The notes under the pieces: generated by a model
Database searches by the model: none
The model's input: only the letters and a program-made list of their open reading frames with translations
Told to the model about the DNA's origin: nothing
DNA from: JBCCAG01 sp050331115
GTDB taxonomy: Bacteria > Cyanobacteriota > Cyanobacteriia > CAKZMO01
Assembly (NCBI GenBank): GCA_050331115.1
Contig: JBHJHD010000048.1
Coordinates: forward strand, 33,085-97,084
DNA: 64,000 bases
Direction of reading: 5' to 3'
Translations under genes and position numbers: made by a program
Shown here: positions 52,378 to 61,552 of the stretch, in pieces
Numbering within the stretch: position 1 is the stretch's first letter
Layout of the letters: each line of letters begins with the position of its first letter

Positions 52378-52863
52378 GTGGGGCTAGCCTTAGGTTGGAT
52401 TTCGGATTTAAGAATACACTGTAATCTGCTAGTTTCACATCCCGCCTGCTGGTTCAACAGGGGGGATGCTGCTTTTTGGGGGACTTTGCCCACCGAGGCC
52501 GCTCAGCGCTATGGCGCTGGTCGTCACCCAGGCGGCATCCACGTCGCTTGAATGATGCGGCGTCAGCAAGCTTGATGATAGAGTTAAAGAATAACTTGAA
52601 GGTTGTCCTAGCGAAAAGCAAAGAACGCAACGAAATAGCTTGGATTATATCGATTGAGGGTAGTCCTCTTGCAAGCCAATCACGACGCTTAGAGCGCGAG
52701 TGGTGAGTCCCCACGGCTAGAGCTCGCCCTTCATAAACCGACTTCCTGTCTATTCCTTTTACCAACTCAAGCCTGTTCTGTACTAGTGGGTCACCCCTCA
52801 CCCAGAGAGTACTGGCTGGCGGTATAGAGTAGATAACCATCTCGCTGATAGTGTTTCCTGATC
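52378..52863. other. Intergenic region with possible short relic ORFs
   Basis: 486 bases. A 43-residue plus-strand ORF (52575-52706, MIELKNNLKVVLAKSKE) has no ribosome site or known family, and the minus strand is open from 52840 to 52454 without recognisable similarity. I treat both as unsupported; the region may be a decayed gene. Confidence 0.35.
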
Positions 52864-53187
52864 ATGGCTAACAGAACTGTTTCCTTTCGGCTTCCCGAAA
52901 CCTTAATTCGCGCTATTGAAACCGAGGCTGAACGCACGGGCCGCAGTAAAACTGAGGTAGTCATCGAGGCCCTGACGCACCAAGACAGCCCTTTAGATGC
53001 GCTGCCCACAATTACAAAGCCGAGAAGCCAGCTAGAGCGTCAGATTGATACGATGCGCTCTCAGATAGAGCACGTCAGCGCCCCCAACGTTCAAGTTGAG
53101 CAGCAGCTTTCTACGCTAATCTCAGCTGTGGAAGATATCGCCAAGCGGCTTCGAGTCATCGAGTCGCAGCTCGAGCCTCGGAAATGA
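52864..53187 (+). CDS. Ribbon-helix-helix DNA-binding protein with coiled-coil tail
   Basis: 107 residues. The first ~45 form a MetJ/Arc/CopG-type ribbon-helix-helix: TVSFRLPETLIRAIETEA then GRSKTEVVIEAL. The rest (~60-100) is a predicted coiled coil with Leu/Ile/Val heptads. Such proteins are autoregulators, often antitoxins, but no toxin gene lies next to it on the same strand. It could be a solitary regulator. Confidence 0.8.
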   Translation: MANRTVSFRLPETLIRAIETEAERTGRSKTEVVIEALTHQDSPLDALPTITKPRSQLERQIDTMRSQIEHVSAPNVQVEQQLSTLISAVEDIAKRLRVIESQLEPRK

Positions 53188-53256
53188 AGGCCGCCTGGGG
53201 CCGCGCCAGCGTAAGTCTGAGGCAGATTTCTTGCACTGCAAGCGGACGCCCTCGCC

Positions 53257-55158
53257 TTATTGGGCCTCCGCTTCCGCGAGGTAGTGCTGGAAACGCGATC
53301 GCAGATCGATAGGGGCGTCGCTCGTCCAGTATTCTACCAAGGCCTGTCCCACCGCCCAGGCGTTAGCCCGAGGCGAGGCGCTGCTGTCGGTCATCAAGGG
53401 CCAAAGCGTCAGCAGCTCGAACTGCTGATCGCCCTGGCCAAGCAAAGAAAATAGCTCGTAGGCCATCTGCAGTTTGCCCATCACCAGCGGCAGCTGCTCT
53501 ACGGGAATCTGCTGCGCCAGCAGGTGGGCCAGGGCGGGTGAGCCGGTGGATAGGGTGGTGAGGTAGCCCAAAATAGGGCTCTTCAGCAGTGCGGCAATCC
53601 CCTGGGTTGTGGTCATGCGATCGCTCAGCCGCTGAATGATTTGGGCCGCCGCCGCTGCTTGAGACTGACGACTGCGGAGCGCTCGGGCAAGTCGCAGCCG
53701 TTTAGCCGGGCCAACGACGCTCAGCAGGACTTCAGAGAGCGCATCGATATTCCACGCCGGCCGCTGCTCCCCCCGCGTCACCAGCGGCACCACGTAGCGG
53801 CACTGGGGAAGCTGCTGGGCGCGGTACGCGATCGCCCCTCGGATCGACTGCTCCTTGGGGCGATCGCCGTGCTCCCAGTCATAGGGGGGGGACCATTCCC
53901 GCACGGGGCGCAGCCGGTCTACCTGGGTCAAAATGGCGATCGCGGGCAGCCTGTCCTCGGCATCGTCGCCCTGCCCGCTGGCGAGCAAGTCACCGAGTTG
54001 GTCAGCATCCATCTGCAGCGCCGGGTCGGTAGCAGGGGTCACGAGCAGCAGGATGCCCGGGTCCTGCGCCCCCACCTCATAGCTGCGGTTCACCTGCTCG
54101 TAGCCGGGCGTGTCCCACAGCTGCAGCCGCTCCCCGGCGTCGGTCTGCCACTGATAGCTGCGAACATCGTCAGTGTTTGGAAGCAGGTCAACCTCTGCCC
54201 GATCAACCTGAAACAGGCTGTTGATGACGCTGCTTTTTCCCGCTCCGGTCCGGCCTACAATCCAAATATTGAGGGGGGCGCGTTCCACCTGGTCTATCGG
54301 CTGGGCCTGAGCGAGAATCTGACTCAGGGTCGCCGTCTGCTGCGAAGAAGCGGCCGATGGGGTCGCCTCTAAAATAGGCGCTGGGCTGCTCTGGCCGCCG
54401 TATAGGCTGGCGGTCTGCTGAGCCAAATTGCGCAGCGCGACCTCCCGCAGCATTTGACTCAAGTTTCCCAACAGCGCCTGATTAGCCCGCTGGCTGTAAG
54501 GCTGACTCGCCTGTTTTGCTACCGCGGCAGCCGGATTGGTGATCCACCTCGCCCAGCCCCACAGGCGGCGAATCTGGCGGGCGGAGGGCTCTAGCTTTTG
54601 ATATAGACGATAGCCCTGGTAAGCCTGCCCAACCGTGACTTGGCCCAGCACGGGCGAGAGCTGCTGCATCCAGCGGTCTACATCATCGACGGTGCCGCGA
54701 ATTAGCCCGTAGGCCTGGGGAACGTAGATATTCAGCAGGGGATATTTTGCCTCGGGGTAGTAGATCTGGGCGATCGCACTCACTAAATTTTGGCAGCGCC
54801 GCCAGAAACGCTCCCAGTCCTCCCACAGGGGCGGGTCAGCTTGGGATTCTGCGATGGCTGCTGCCACCGCCGCCGCCACCGCTGCGGACTCATTACCAGT
54901 CTGCGCAGCCGCCCCATTGACCATTCCATTGCTTAAGCCAGATTCGCCAATCTCCACCGGCCGGGTCCACAGCGCCAGCAGCCATCGCCAAGCGACTAGG
55001 CCCAAGACGACGACGGCCCATATCCAGCTGATGCCCCAGCGCTGAATCTGCCAGCCCGCGGCGGCCAGCACAAAGCCTGCGGTCAGGGCAACGGGGGCCA
55101 CAAGCACGGCCCACTGCCAGCGCGCTAGTTTCACCACAGCCCTACTCCTGCTTGGCAA
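53257..55158 (-). CDS. Membrane-associated GTPase (Era/dynamin-like), cyanobacterial
   Basis: 633 residues. Two N-terminal TM helices (~15-60), an Ala-rich linker, a helical region, then a GTPase domain: G1 GRTGAGKSS (~307), G3 LWDTPGYEQ, and G4 TQVDRL. The C-terminal ~200 residues are Gln/Leu-rich helix. This resembles YcjX/YfjP-like envelope GTPases present in cyanobacteria, role unknown. It shares no operon partner except possibly the gene at 55225 upstream. Confidence 0.75.
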   Translation of the reverse strand: MPSRSRAVVKLARWQWAVLVAPVALTAGFVLAAAGWQIQRWGISWIWAVVVLGLVAWRWLLALWTRPVEIGESGLSNGMVNGAAAQTGNESAAVAAAVAAAIAESQADPPLWEDWERFWRRCQNLVSAIAQIYYPEAKYPLLNIYVPQAYGLIRGTVDDVDRWMQQLSPVLGQVTVGQAYQGYRLYQKLEPSARQIRRLWGWARWITNPAAAVAKQASQPYSQRANQALLGNLSQMLREVALRNLAQQTASLYGGQSSPAPILEATPSAASSQQTATLSQILAQAQPIDQVERAPLNIWIVGRTGAGKSSVINSLFQVDRAEVDLLPNTDDVRSYQWQTDAGERLQLWDTPGYEQVNRSYEVGAQDPGILLLVTPATDPALQMDADQLGDLLASGQGDDAEDRLPAIAILTQVDRLRPVREWSPPYDWEHGDRPKEQSIRGAIAYRAQQLPQCRYVVPLVTRGEQRPAWNIDALSEVLLSVVGPAKRLRLARALRSRQSQAAAAAQIIQRLSDRMTTTQGIAALLKSPILGYLTTLSTGSPALAHLLAQQIPVEQLPLVMGKLQMAYELFSLLGQGDQQFELLTLWPLMTDSSASPRANAWAVGQALVEYWTSDAPIDLRSRFQHYLAEAEAQ

Positions 55159-55224
55159 TATCTGGGGATAGTCTAGCGCTTTGGCGGGGTCGCGATGCAG
55201 ATTATTGCGCTAGCTCAGCTGCGC

Positions 55225-55845
55225 CTACCACTGCGGCGTTACCGAGCACACTGCTGATTCCCAAAAGCCAGGCAGGCCACCCACCAGCCGCAAGTAGGGA
55301 TCGGTGTAGCCCTCGGCCTCAAAAAGCCGGAATAGCCAGCTTACAGAGATGGCCCGCGGCTGGCGAAGCGCCTGTTCTACAGGCGATGTTGTTTTGAGGC
55401 TTTTCTGCAGCAGCTCGATCACGCTGGCGCGGTAGGGGGCAACTACAATTAGGCGGCCCTGGGGTTTCAGCCTTAGCTTGATCTGGCGCAGCCGCATCGG
55501 CGTTAGATCAGACTGCTCGTCAATCGACAGCACGATGGCATCCGCAAGACTAGGCCGTGGGTCAGGTAATGCGGTTTTAGGCAATGTCGCTTGATGGCCT
55601 TTCCACATAGTCCACCTGTCTTCACAGACAAACCAGCAGTTTAGCTCTCTCAAAAAGCGATTTGTGACGAGCTCTGGAATTAGATGGCTATTGCGGCCGA
55701 GGCACAAAATCTTGGGCTGATCGGAATCGGCAAAGCGGCTAACCTGACCGATCAGCGTACGTAGGGCGCTAATCAGCGAGGCGTTAACCAATAGACTACT
55801 CTGTCCAGCTTGATCTTGAGCTGGCATTCTGAATTGGATAACCAT
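55225..55845 (-). CDS. Rossmann-fold protein, possibly a degenerate methyltransferase
   Basis: 206 residues. KILCLGRNSHLIPELV could be the first strand of a nucleotide-type fold, and MRLRQIKLRLKPQGRLIVVA resembles methyltransferase motif III, but the SAM glycine motif (GxGxG) is missing. The end SVSWLFRLFEAEGYTDPYLR is like the C-terminus of type-11 methyltransferases. Function unknown. It starts upstream of the GTPase gene with a 66-base gap and may be cotranscribed. Confidence 0.6.
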   Translation of the reverse strand: MVIQFRMPAQDQAGQSSLLVNASLISALRTLIGQVSRFADSDQPKILCLGRNSHLIPELVTNRFLRELNCWFVCEDRWTMWKGHQATLPKTALPDPRPSLADAIVLSIDEQSDLTPMRLRQIKLRLKPQGRLIVVAPYRASVIELLQKSLKTTSPVEQALRQPRAISVSWLFRLFEAEGYTDPYLRLVGGLPGFWESAVCSVTPQW

Positions 55846-56205
55846 GGATGGTGTCCTTGATAAAGCTGCAGGAAGAAATTAGCAATGGTAGAACTGCACC
55901 CGTACGCCCCATAGCGGATGTCCTGATGCATTGGGACATTTGCGCACCTGGCTGCCTAGGAAACATCAGGGCTGTGAGCCGTTCCCACTGTCCTAAGCAG
56001 CTGGGCCAACGCAACATGGGACGTGCGGCAGCAAGCTGAGAACGGGCTGTAGATCGCCCGCCTAATTTGTCGAAAAGCTTTCTATCTCATCTTTAGCTAT
56101 AGACTTTATACCCAAACCATTGAGGCATATCTCTAATATTGTTCCCAGGCTAAATACTTCTTTAAAAGGCTTAGGATACCGCTAAGATTTTGTGAAGCTT
56201 TCAAA
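55846..56205. other. Intergenic region with a dispersed inverted-repeat element
   Basis: 360 bases. ATGTCC (55918-55923) pairs with GGACAT (55934-55939); the ~35-base neighbourhood resembles that at 50350. The right half (56060-56200) is AT-rich. No gene is supported. Confidence 0.35.
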
Positions 56206-56922
56206 TTATGTCAGGATTAGCCCTAGCCCAATTCCCGTTGCTGTCAGAGTCAGGTTATCGATATCCGGATACGGCAGCGCTTCCACCAGCGTTGCGACGA
56301 AGGCGATCGCCCCGACCTTGAGCAGCGCCGCTGCCGTCAGTGGAAACGAAAAATACCCCAGGGCATCAAACCACCACAGCATCCCCAGGCTGAAGATAAA
56401 GCTGCCCGCAAACATCGCCCCCGAGCCCACCCAGCTTTTATGGGGGCTAAACGGCAGCTTATGCTTCCCCCAGCGCCGCCCCACAATGTCCGCCAGCCCA
56501 TCTCCGCCGCAGAGAATCATCAGCGCCAGCATGCCCACCGGAGACGATCGCCAGAACACTAGGGTGCAAACCACAAAAGACAGGCCGTAGTACAGCGGTC
56601 CCCGCAGAATCTCTCGCGGACTGCCGTGGCGGGTCATGGCGGCTACGGCGGCCTTATCCTCTATCCAGCCCAGCCCCACCGCCGCAAACTGCAGGGCGAT
56701 CGCCAGCGGAATTAGGGCTGCCCACCAGCGGGCCGAAGTGGTCTCACTGAACAGGGGCCAGCACAGGATAAATAGGGGACCAGTGCCCGTGTGAATGACC
56801 TTGCGGCTGAGGGTCTGGGGCAGCAGGCCCCGGTGGGCTAGGGTGTCCATCAGACGCAGCCACCCTACCGCCAAAATCAGAACCACCGCGGTTACCAGCG
56901 CGTTGCGCAGCTCGCTATTCAT
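56206..56922 (-). CDS. Phytol kinase (VTE5-like, dolichol kinase/CdsA fold)
   Basis: 238 residues with about 7 membrane helices and the family motifs SRKVIHTGTG, CGGDGLADIVGRRWG and KSWVGSGAMFAGS. It phosphorylates phytol released from chlorophyll for tocopherol and chlorophyll salvage in the Synechocystis slr1652 homologue; that substrate is inferred by family. It is the gene after UPF0182, 20 bases apart, in one operon. Confidence 0.88.
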   Translation of the reverse strand: MNSELRNALVTAVVLILAVGWLRLMDTLAHRGLLPQTLSRKVIHTGTGPLFILCWPLFSETTSARWWAALIPLAIALQFAAVGLGWIEDKAAVAAMTRHGSPREILRGPLYYGLSFVVCTLVFWRSSPVGMLALMILCGGDGLADIVGRRWGKHKLPFSPHKSWVGSGAMFAGSFIFSLGMLWWFDALGYFSFPLTAAALLKVGAIAFVATLVEALPYPDIDNLTLTATGIGLGLILT

Positions 56923-56942
56923 CTGCGTCTATTCATCCACGT

Positions 56943-59840
56943 CTATTCATCTGCGCTGTTAGCCGCATTGTCAGCATTACTGCTAACGTCATCAGCCGAA
57001 CTCTGCAGTTGCTCTAGCTGCTCCCCCAGCTCCCGCTGATAGCGACCGTAGTCTGTCCAGTTGCCCTGCCGCAGCGCCTCCTGGGCATTTTCGTAAGCCT
57101 CTAGGGCGGCCTGAATGTCGCCCACGGGAAGCGATGGGGTCGCTGCTGCTGCGGGGGCTAACGATGCCGAGTCTTGTGTGGGCGCGGACGGGTCTGCTGC
57201 GGACGAGGTAGGCCCAGAGGGGGCGATCGCATCTACTTCATCTTCATCCGAGTCCGACAGGATGTCAGCCCCGAAAATAGCCCTCAGTGCCCCCTGTAGA
57301 GAGGGCTCCATCACCGTTTGGTTGCCGTAGGAGACAATCACGCGCCGCAGCTCCGGCAGCTCGCCCTGTTCGGCCCGCAGGTAGATCGGCTCGACGTACA
57401 GCAGCGATCGCTCGATGGGAATCACCAGCAGGTCGCCGCGAATCACCCGTGAGCCTTCCTGACTCCAGAGGGTGAGCTGCTGAGAAATCTCTGGGTTTTG
57501 GTCAATGCGGGCCTCAATCTGGCTGGGGCCGTAGATCAGCTCCTGCTTGGGAAACTCGTACAGCAGCACATTGCCGTACTGCTCGCCGTCCGAGCGAGCC
57601 GCCATCCAGGCGATCATGTTGTCCTTATTGACGGGGGTAAACGGCAGGATCAAGATAAACTCGTCCTCCGTAGCCTCCGGCAGCCGCATGTTGACGTAGT
57701 AGGGCTGCATCACCTGCTGCCTGTCTTCGTACTGCTCTAGGGGGAATCGCCACAGATCCTCTCGGTTGTAGAACTCCTCCGAGTCGGTCATGTGATAGGA
57801 CAGGTACATTTGGGCCTGAATCTTAAAGAGATCCACCGGATAGCGGAAGTGGTCTCGGACCGCTGGCGGAATATCCCCCGACTCGAACAGGGTGGGAAAA
57901 ATGTTGCGGTAGGTGGCCAGCACCGGGTCGGACTCATCAACCACTAAAAACCGCATGGTGCCATCGTAGGCATCGATGACCACCTTCGCCGAGTTGCGCA
58001 GGTAGTTCACCCCGCCCCGCAGGATTTGGCGCACGTTGCCCTCGCTGAACACGGCACCCGCGTCCGCGCTCTGGCGCACGGGCTGGGCATAGGGAAAGCG
58101 ATCGCTCACCGTATAGGCGTCTAAAATCCACTGCAGCCGCCCGTCAATCAGGGTGATGTAGGGATCGTCGTCGAAGCGCAGGAAGGGGGCCACCTGCTTG
58201 ACCCGCTCTAGAATTGGCCGGTGGTAGTGGATGCGGGAATTGGGGGTGAAGTAGTTAGAGATTAGAATTTTGAGGCTGCCCAGGTCGTAGGCGTAAGCCA
58301 GCCGATGAAGCGGTGACGGCATGGGCACGCCCCCCGCCCCGTCGTATTTTACGAGGGCATTTTTGTCGTCGCGGGGATAGTCGAACTCCTGAGTGGTGGT
58401 GCCGGTAAACACATAGGTGTCCGTAACCTCACCATAGTAAATTCCGGGCTGCTCAACCTCGCGGTCGATCGTGGAAACGGGGGGAATGTCTTGGATGAAG
58501 AACGCCGGCAGTCCGTTGTCGGAGACTCGGTTCACCGGGCTCATAGCCACGCCGTAGCCGTGGGTATACTTAAGCCGCTGGTTTACCCAGGTCTGGGCCT
58601 CGGGGGGTACGCCGCTGTAATCCAGCTCTCGCGGGGCAATCATCACCTGCTGGTCGTTGCCGCCCAGGGTGTAGCGATCGACGTCTACGTCCGGAAAGCT
58701 ATAGTAGGGGCGGATCTCCTGCAGCTGACGGTAGGTGCTTAGCAGGGGCCGGTAGTCCCAAAGACGGATATTTTTGATGGTAGAGGCGTTGCGGTCGATG
58801 TCGGCAGCGCTCAGGTTGGTCTCAGCTGGGTAGTCGCGGCTCTCAATTTGGCTAAGGTCGTAGGCGGCGCGAGTAAACTCGATATTGTGTTTGATGTAGG
58901 GCGTCTCTTTGACCAGTTCATTGGGCTCGACGAGGAACGACTGCTGGAACCAAGGGTAAACCCCGCCCACAATAATCAACAGAGCAACATAGGCAGCGGT
59001 GCCTACGATTGGCAGCGCTGCCGTCTGCCGCCACAGCGACGCCAGCAGCAGCAACGCTAGCACTAGCGTCGCCGCCCCCATAATCCAGTAGGACTGCAGC
59101 CGCGCGTGAACGTCCGTGAACCCGGCGCCGAATACTACGCCTTCTGAGGAGTAGAGCAGGTCATAGCGCTCCAGCCAAAAGCCGAACGCCGTCACCCCCG
59201 CAATGCCCATCAGCAGCACGCTCAGGTGCGCCCTTGCCCCGCCGGTCACGACGTTGCGCCAGCCTCGCCCTAGGGTAAGCTCTCCCTTAAACCCATACAC
59301 CAGCGCCGCAACGATTAGCCCCCAGACCAGCAGGCTCAAAAGCCAATCTTTGAGCAGATGCAGCACCGGCAGCCGAAATACATAAAATCCGACATCCTGC
59401 CCGTAGATCGGGTCGCCGAAATTGAACGGCGTAGCGTTGAAGAACTTGAGCAGCGTCTCCCACTGCCCCATGGTAGAAGCGACAGAAACTAGGGCGATCG
59501 CCACCGCTAGCGCCAGCGCAATGTAGCCCGGCAGCGACTCGGGAAAGGTCTGCCAGCGGCCCCCCTCAACTAAAATTCGAAAAATGCGGTGGCGGGTGAG
59601 CCGCTTGGCCAGCCAGTAGTTTCCAAGGACAAACACCCCATAGACCAGCGCAGTGACCACGCCGATGCCGACCTGCCAAGCGAGCCGAGTTCGAAATACT
59701 GGGGCAAAGCCGACCGCGCTAAACCACCAGTACTCAGTGACCAAGTGAACTAAGCTCCCCAGCCCCAGAAGTAGGACAATGGCCACAAGCAAGAGCAAAG
59801 GGAGCAGCTGATTGAACTGAAATTTCAGCGGAGATTTCAT
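56943..59840 (-). CDS. UPF0182 (COG1615) large membrane protein
   Basis: 965 residues. Seven membrane helices in the first ~300 residues (including TLVLALLLLASLW), then a large soluble domain with the family text SRDYPAETNLSAADID, KYTHGYGVAMSPVN and QVMQPYYVNMRLP, and a disordered Ala/Ser/Asp tail after ~870. UPF0182 proteins are widespread in cyanobacteria and actinobacteria, function unknown. ATG 59840 is supported by the first helix. It precedes the phytol kinase gene by 20 bases. Confidence 0.92.
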   Translation of the reverse strand: MKSPLKFQFNQLLPLLLLVAIVLLLGLGSLVHLVTEYWWFSAVGFAPVFRTRLAWQVGIGVVTALVYGVFVLGNYWLAKRLTRHRIFRILVEGGRWQTFPESLPGYIALALAVAIALVSVASTMGQWETLLKFFNATPFNFGDPIYGQDVGFYVFRLPVLHLLKDWLLSLLVWGLIVAALVYGFKGELTLGRGWRNVVTGGARAHLSVLLMGIAGVTAFGFWLERYDLLYSSEGVVFGAGFTDVHARLQSYWIMGAATLVLALLLLASLWRQTAALPIVGTAAYVALLIIVGGVYPWFQQSFLVEPNELVKETPYIKHNIEFTRAAYDLSQIESRDYPAETNLSAADIDRNASTIKNIRLWDYRPLLSTYRQLQEIRPYYSFPDVDVDRYTLGGNDQQVMIAPRELDYSGVPPEAQTWVNQRLKYTHGYGVAMSPVNRVSDNGLPAFFIQDIPPVSTIDREVEQPGIYYGEVTDTYVFTGTTTQEFDYPRDDKNALVKYDGAGGVPMPSPLHRLAYAYDLGSLKILISNYFTPNSRIHYHRPILERVKQVAPFLRFDDDPYITLIDGRLQWILDAYTVSDRFPYAQPVRQSADAGAVFSEGNVRQILRGGVNYLRNSAKVVIDAYDGTMRFLVVDESDPVLATYRNIFPTLFESGDIPPAVRDHFRYPVDLFKIQAQMYLSYHMTDSEEFYNREDLWRFPLEQYEDRQQVMQPYYVNMRLPEATEDEFILILPFTPVNKDNMIAWMAARSDGEQYGNVLLYEFPKQELIYGPSQIEARIDQNPEISQQLTLWSQEGSRVIRGDLLVIPIERSLLYVEPIYLRAEQGELPELRRVIVSYGNQTVMEPSLQGALRAIFGADILSDSDEDEVDAIAPSGPTSSAADPSAPTQDSASLAPAAAATPSLPVGDIQAALEAYENAQEALRQGNWTDYGRYQRELGEQLEQLQSSADDVSSNADNAANSADE

Positions 59841-60276
59841 ATCTTACTGAGGCGATGAGGGGGGTGAGGCGATGGGCGAGAAAACTGGCTGAACTACGCC
59901 GTGAGTAAGGCGCGTATCGAGGTGATTTTTTGGGGGACTATCTCCCCTAATCGTAGGGGTTTCCGAACTTCACTTCAGCGCGGGGAACGCGTTAGGGTAA
60001 TCGTATAGCAACAGGCGCTTTCAGGGCGCTTTGAGCGAGTTAGCTTTGGGCGCAGCCGATGGCGATCGCGGCGCAGCGAGTATGGTGCAGCAGATACATT
60101 GCATAAATGTAGTACGGCAGATACTTAAAGCAACGCTATCACGCCTATGTCTTACGAGGCATAGGCACCGCTAATATTTTATCTGTTTAAGACTCAGCTC
60201 TTATTAAGTGTAGCGCGTGCGGCTTACCCGCTCTAAACGGCCTGTTTTAAAAAGAAGTTTAGGAGATTCCTCATTC
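59841..60276. promoter_or_regulatory. Divergent region between UPF0182 and the first CP12 gene
   Basis: 436 bases with no gene. A hairpin with 7-bp arms lies near 60148-60173 (GCCTATG with CATAGGC). The last 100 bases are AT-rich and end in TTAGGAGATTCCTC, a good ribosome site for the CP12 gene. Confidence 0.5.
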
Positions 60277-60519
60277 ATGACAAGCTCTGCCATAGACAAG
60301 ATTACGGAAAATCAAAATCAGCTTCATGCAGCGATCGCTCAGGCGAGGGAGGCTTGTCAGGGTAGCGCTGACTCACCCGACTGCGCAGTTGCCTGGGATA
60401 CGGTGGAGGAGCTGCAGGCCGACCTTGCCCACCGCCGGCAGGCTAAGCCCAAAAATAGCTTGGATACCTACTGCGATCAGAACCCCGGCGCGCTCGAATG
60501 TCGCATTTATGACGACTAA
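60277..60519 (+). CDS. cp12: CP12 (GAPDH/PRK redox regulator), copy 1
   Basis: 80 residues from ATG 60277; upstream in-frame codons are not family-like and the ribosome site fits this start. It has the N-terminal Cys pair (REACQGSADSPDC), the core AVAWDTVEELQAD and the C-terminal pair YCDQNPGALECRIYDD. In the dark, oxidised CP12 binds GAPDH and phosphoribulokinase and shuts the Calvin cycle. Complete motif set. An own terminator follows. Confidence 0.97.
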   Translation: MTSSAIDKITENQNQLHAAIAQAREACQGSADSPDCAVAWDTVEELQADLAHRRQAKPKNSLDTYCDQNPGALECRIYDD

Positions 60520-60552
60520 AGCTTCAAACCGTCACTGGCTACAGGTGATTTG

Positions 60553-60585
60553 GGGAGGTTCACAGCGCTGTGGACCTCCCTTTTT
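60553..60585 (+). terminator. Strong intrinsic terminator after CP12 copy 1
   Basis: A 13-pair stem (60553-60565 with 60568-60580, one G-U, 2-base loop) is followed by TTTTT. It separates the two CP12 genes into independent transcripts. Confidence 0.9.
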
Positions 60586-60809
60586 AAGCTGCCTTTTACC
60601 GTAAAACCACGCTAGAATAAGGCTGTAGAGACAGCGCTAGGTGCTATTAGCGCCGCGACATTTACCGCATCACGTCGCATGCTGCTTTTGGCCTTAAGCT
60701 ATCAAGTTCTAACAACTAGGCCACTCTCTACCTCTAGGCTTTAAGCAAGCAAACTTCTGCTTCTCATCACTGCTTGAGCCACTCTACGCAAGAAGATGGA
60801 GATATACCC

Positions 60810-61049
60810 ATGACGATTCATACCCCTGACCAAGCCGCGAAGCGCGAGACGCTCTATGCCGCAGTTGAAGAGGCCCGTAAAGCCTGTGAGACCGGCGCCA
60901 CGTCTTCGGAATGTGCAACTGCCTGGGACGTTGTTGAAGAACTCCAGGCCGATAGGGCCCACCGCCAAGCGTCCAAGCAAAAGACCAGCCTGGATTTATA
61001 TTGCGACGATAATCCCGGGGCTGGAGAGTGTCGCATTTACGACACGTAG
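60810..61049 (+). CDS. cp12: CP12 (GAPDH/PRK redox regulator), copy 2
   Basis: 79 residues from ATG 60810. Also full-featured: RKACETGATSSEC, TAWDVVEELQADRAH and YCDDNPGAGECRIYDT, so both Cys pairs and the GAPDH-binding tail are present. It is about 60% identical to copy 1 by eye in the shared region; the flanking DNA is not obviously shared, which suggests an old tandem duplication. It lies after the terminator of copy 1 and so needs its own promoter in 60586-60809, which I could not locate. Confidence 0.97.
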   Translation: MTIHTPDQAAKRETLYAAVEEARKACETGATSSECATAWDVVEELQADRAHRQASKQKTSLDLYCDDNPGAGECRIYDT

Positions 61050-61065
61050 TAGCTCTGATAATAGT

Positions 61066-61113
61066 TCTGATGTTGCTGCAGTCTGATGTTGTTGCAGTCT
61101 GATGTTGTTACAG
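61066..61113. repeat. Three 16-bp tandem repeats downstream of CP12 copy 2
   Basis: Units of TCTGATGTTGyTGCAG at 61066-61081, 61082-61097 and 61098-61113, differing by one or two bases. They start 16 bases past the CP12 stop. The rest of 61050-61552 is the ftsH 5' region, AT-rich at 61400-61450, with no gene. Confidence 0.75.
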
Positions 61114-61266
61114 ATTGATATCACGACAGACAGCGCTATGCCAGAGGCAAAATTGTGCCAGAACCGGGGCAGCGCTAAAAGCGGATAGCGTTTCAAAGAT
61201 AAGCCGCGTTAGAGATAAACCAAAGCATCAGCGTTACTGACTTCAGCGCTGGTATTAACTTCACCC

Positions 61267-61292
61267 AAAGGCCTGCATCAACGCAGGCTTTT
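61267..61292 (+). terminator. Probable terminator between CP12 copy 2 and ftsH
   Basis: A 10-base stem (61267-61276 with 61283-61292, 9 of 10 pairs, 6-base loop), with T-runs in and after the right arm (TTTTGAACTTTT). Confidence 0.7.
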
Positions 61293-61552
61293 GAACTTTT
61301 CCCGTTCCGACAGCTTGGCCCCTATTCCCTTACCAATATTTTTCCGGCTGATGCCGCTTTTGGAGAGCGCACCGTCTAGGTTATGACTGCTGAATTTGTT
61401 TCGTCCTCCCAAATCTGGTTAAATTTAGTTAAGATTTTCTAAGGTAGGTATGTCGGCCTGGTGAAGTGGCGATCGCATGATTGCAGGTCCAATTTGACTA
61501 GACGCTTTATCCAGCAAGGCTCCCGCCATCGTACTAAGAGGCTGTTATAACA

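Noticed and set aside
52454..52840. 128-aa minus-strand ORF between the VOC and RHH genes
   Set aside because: No recognisable domain, odd composition, and it would start in the promoter region of the RHH gene. Left as an unsupported relic.
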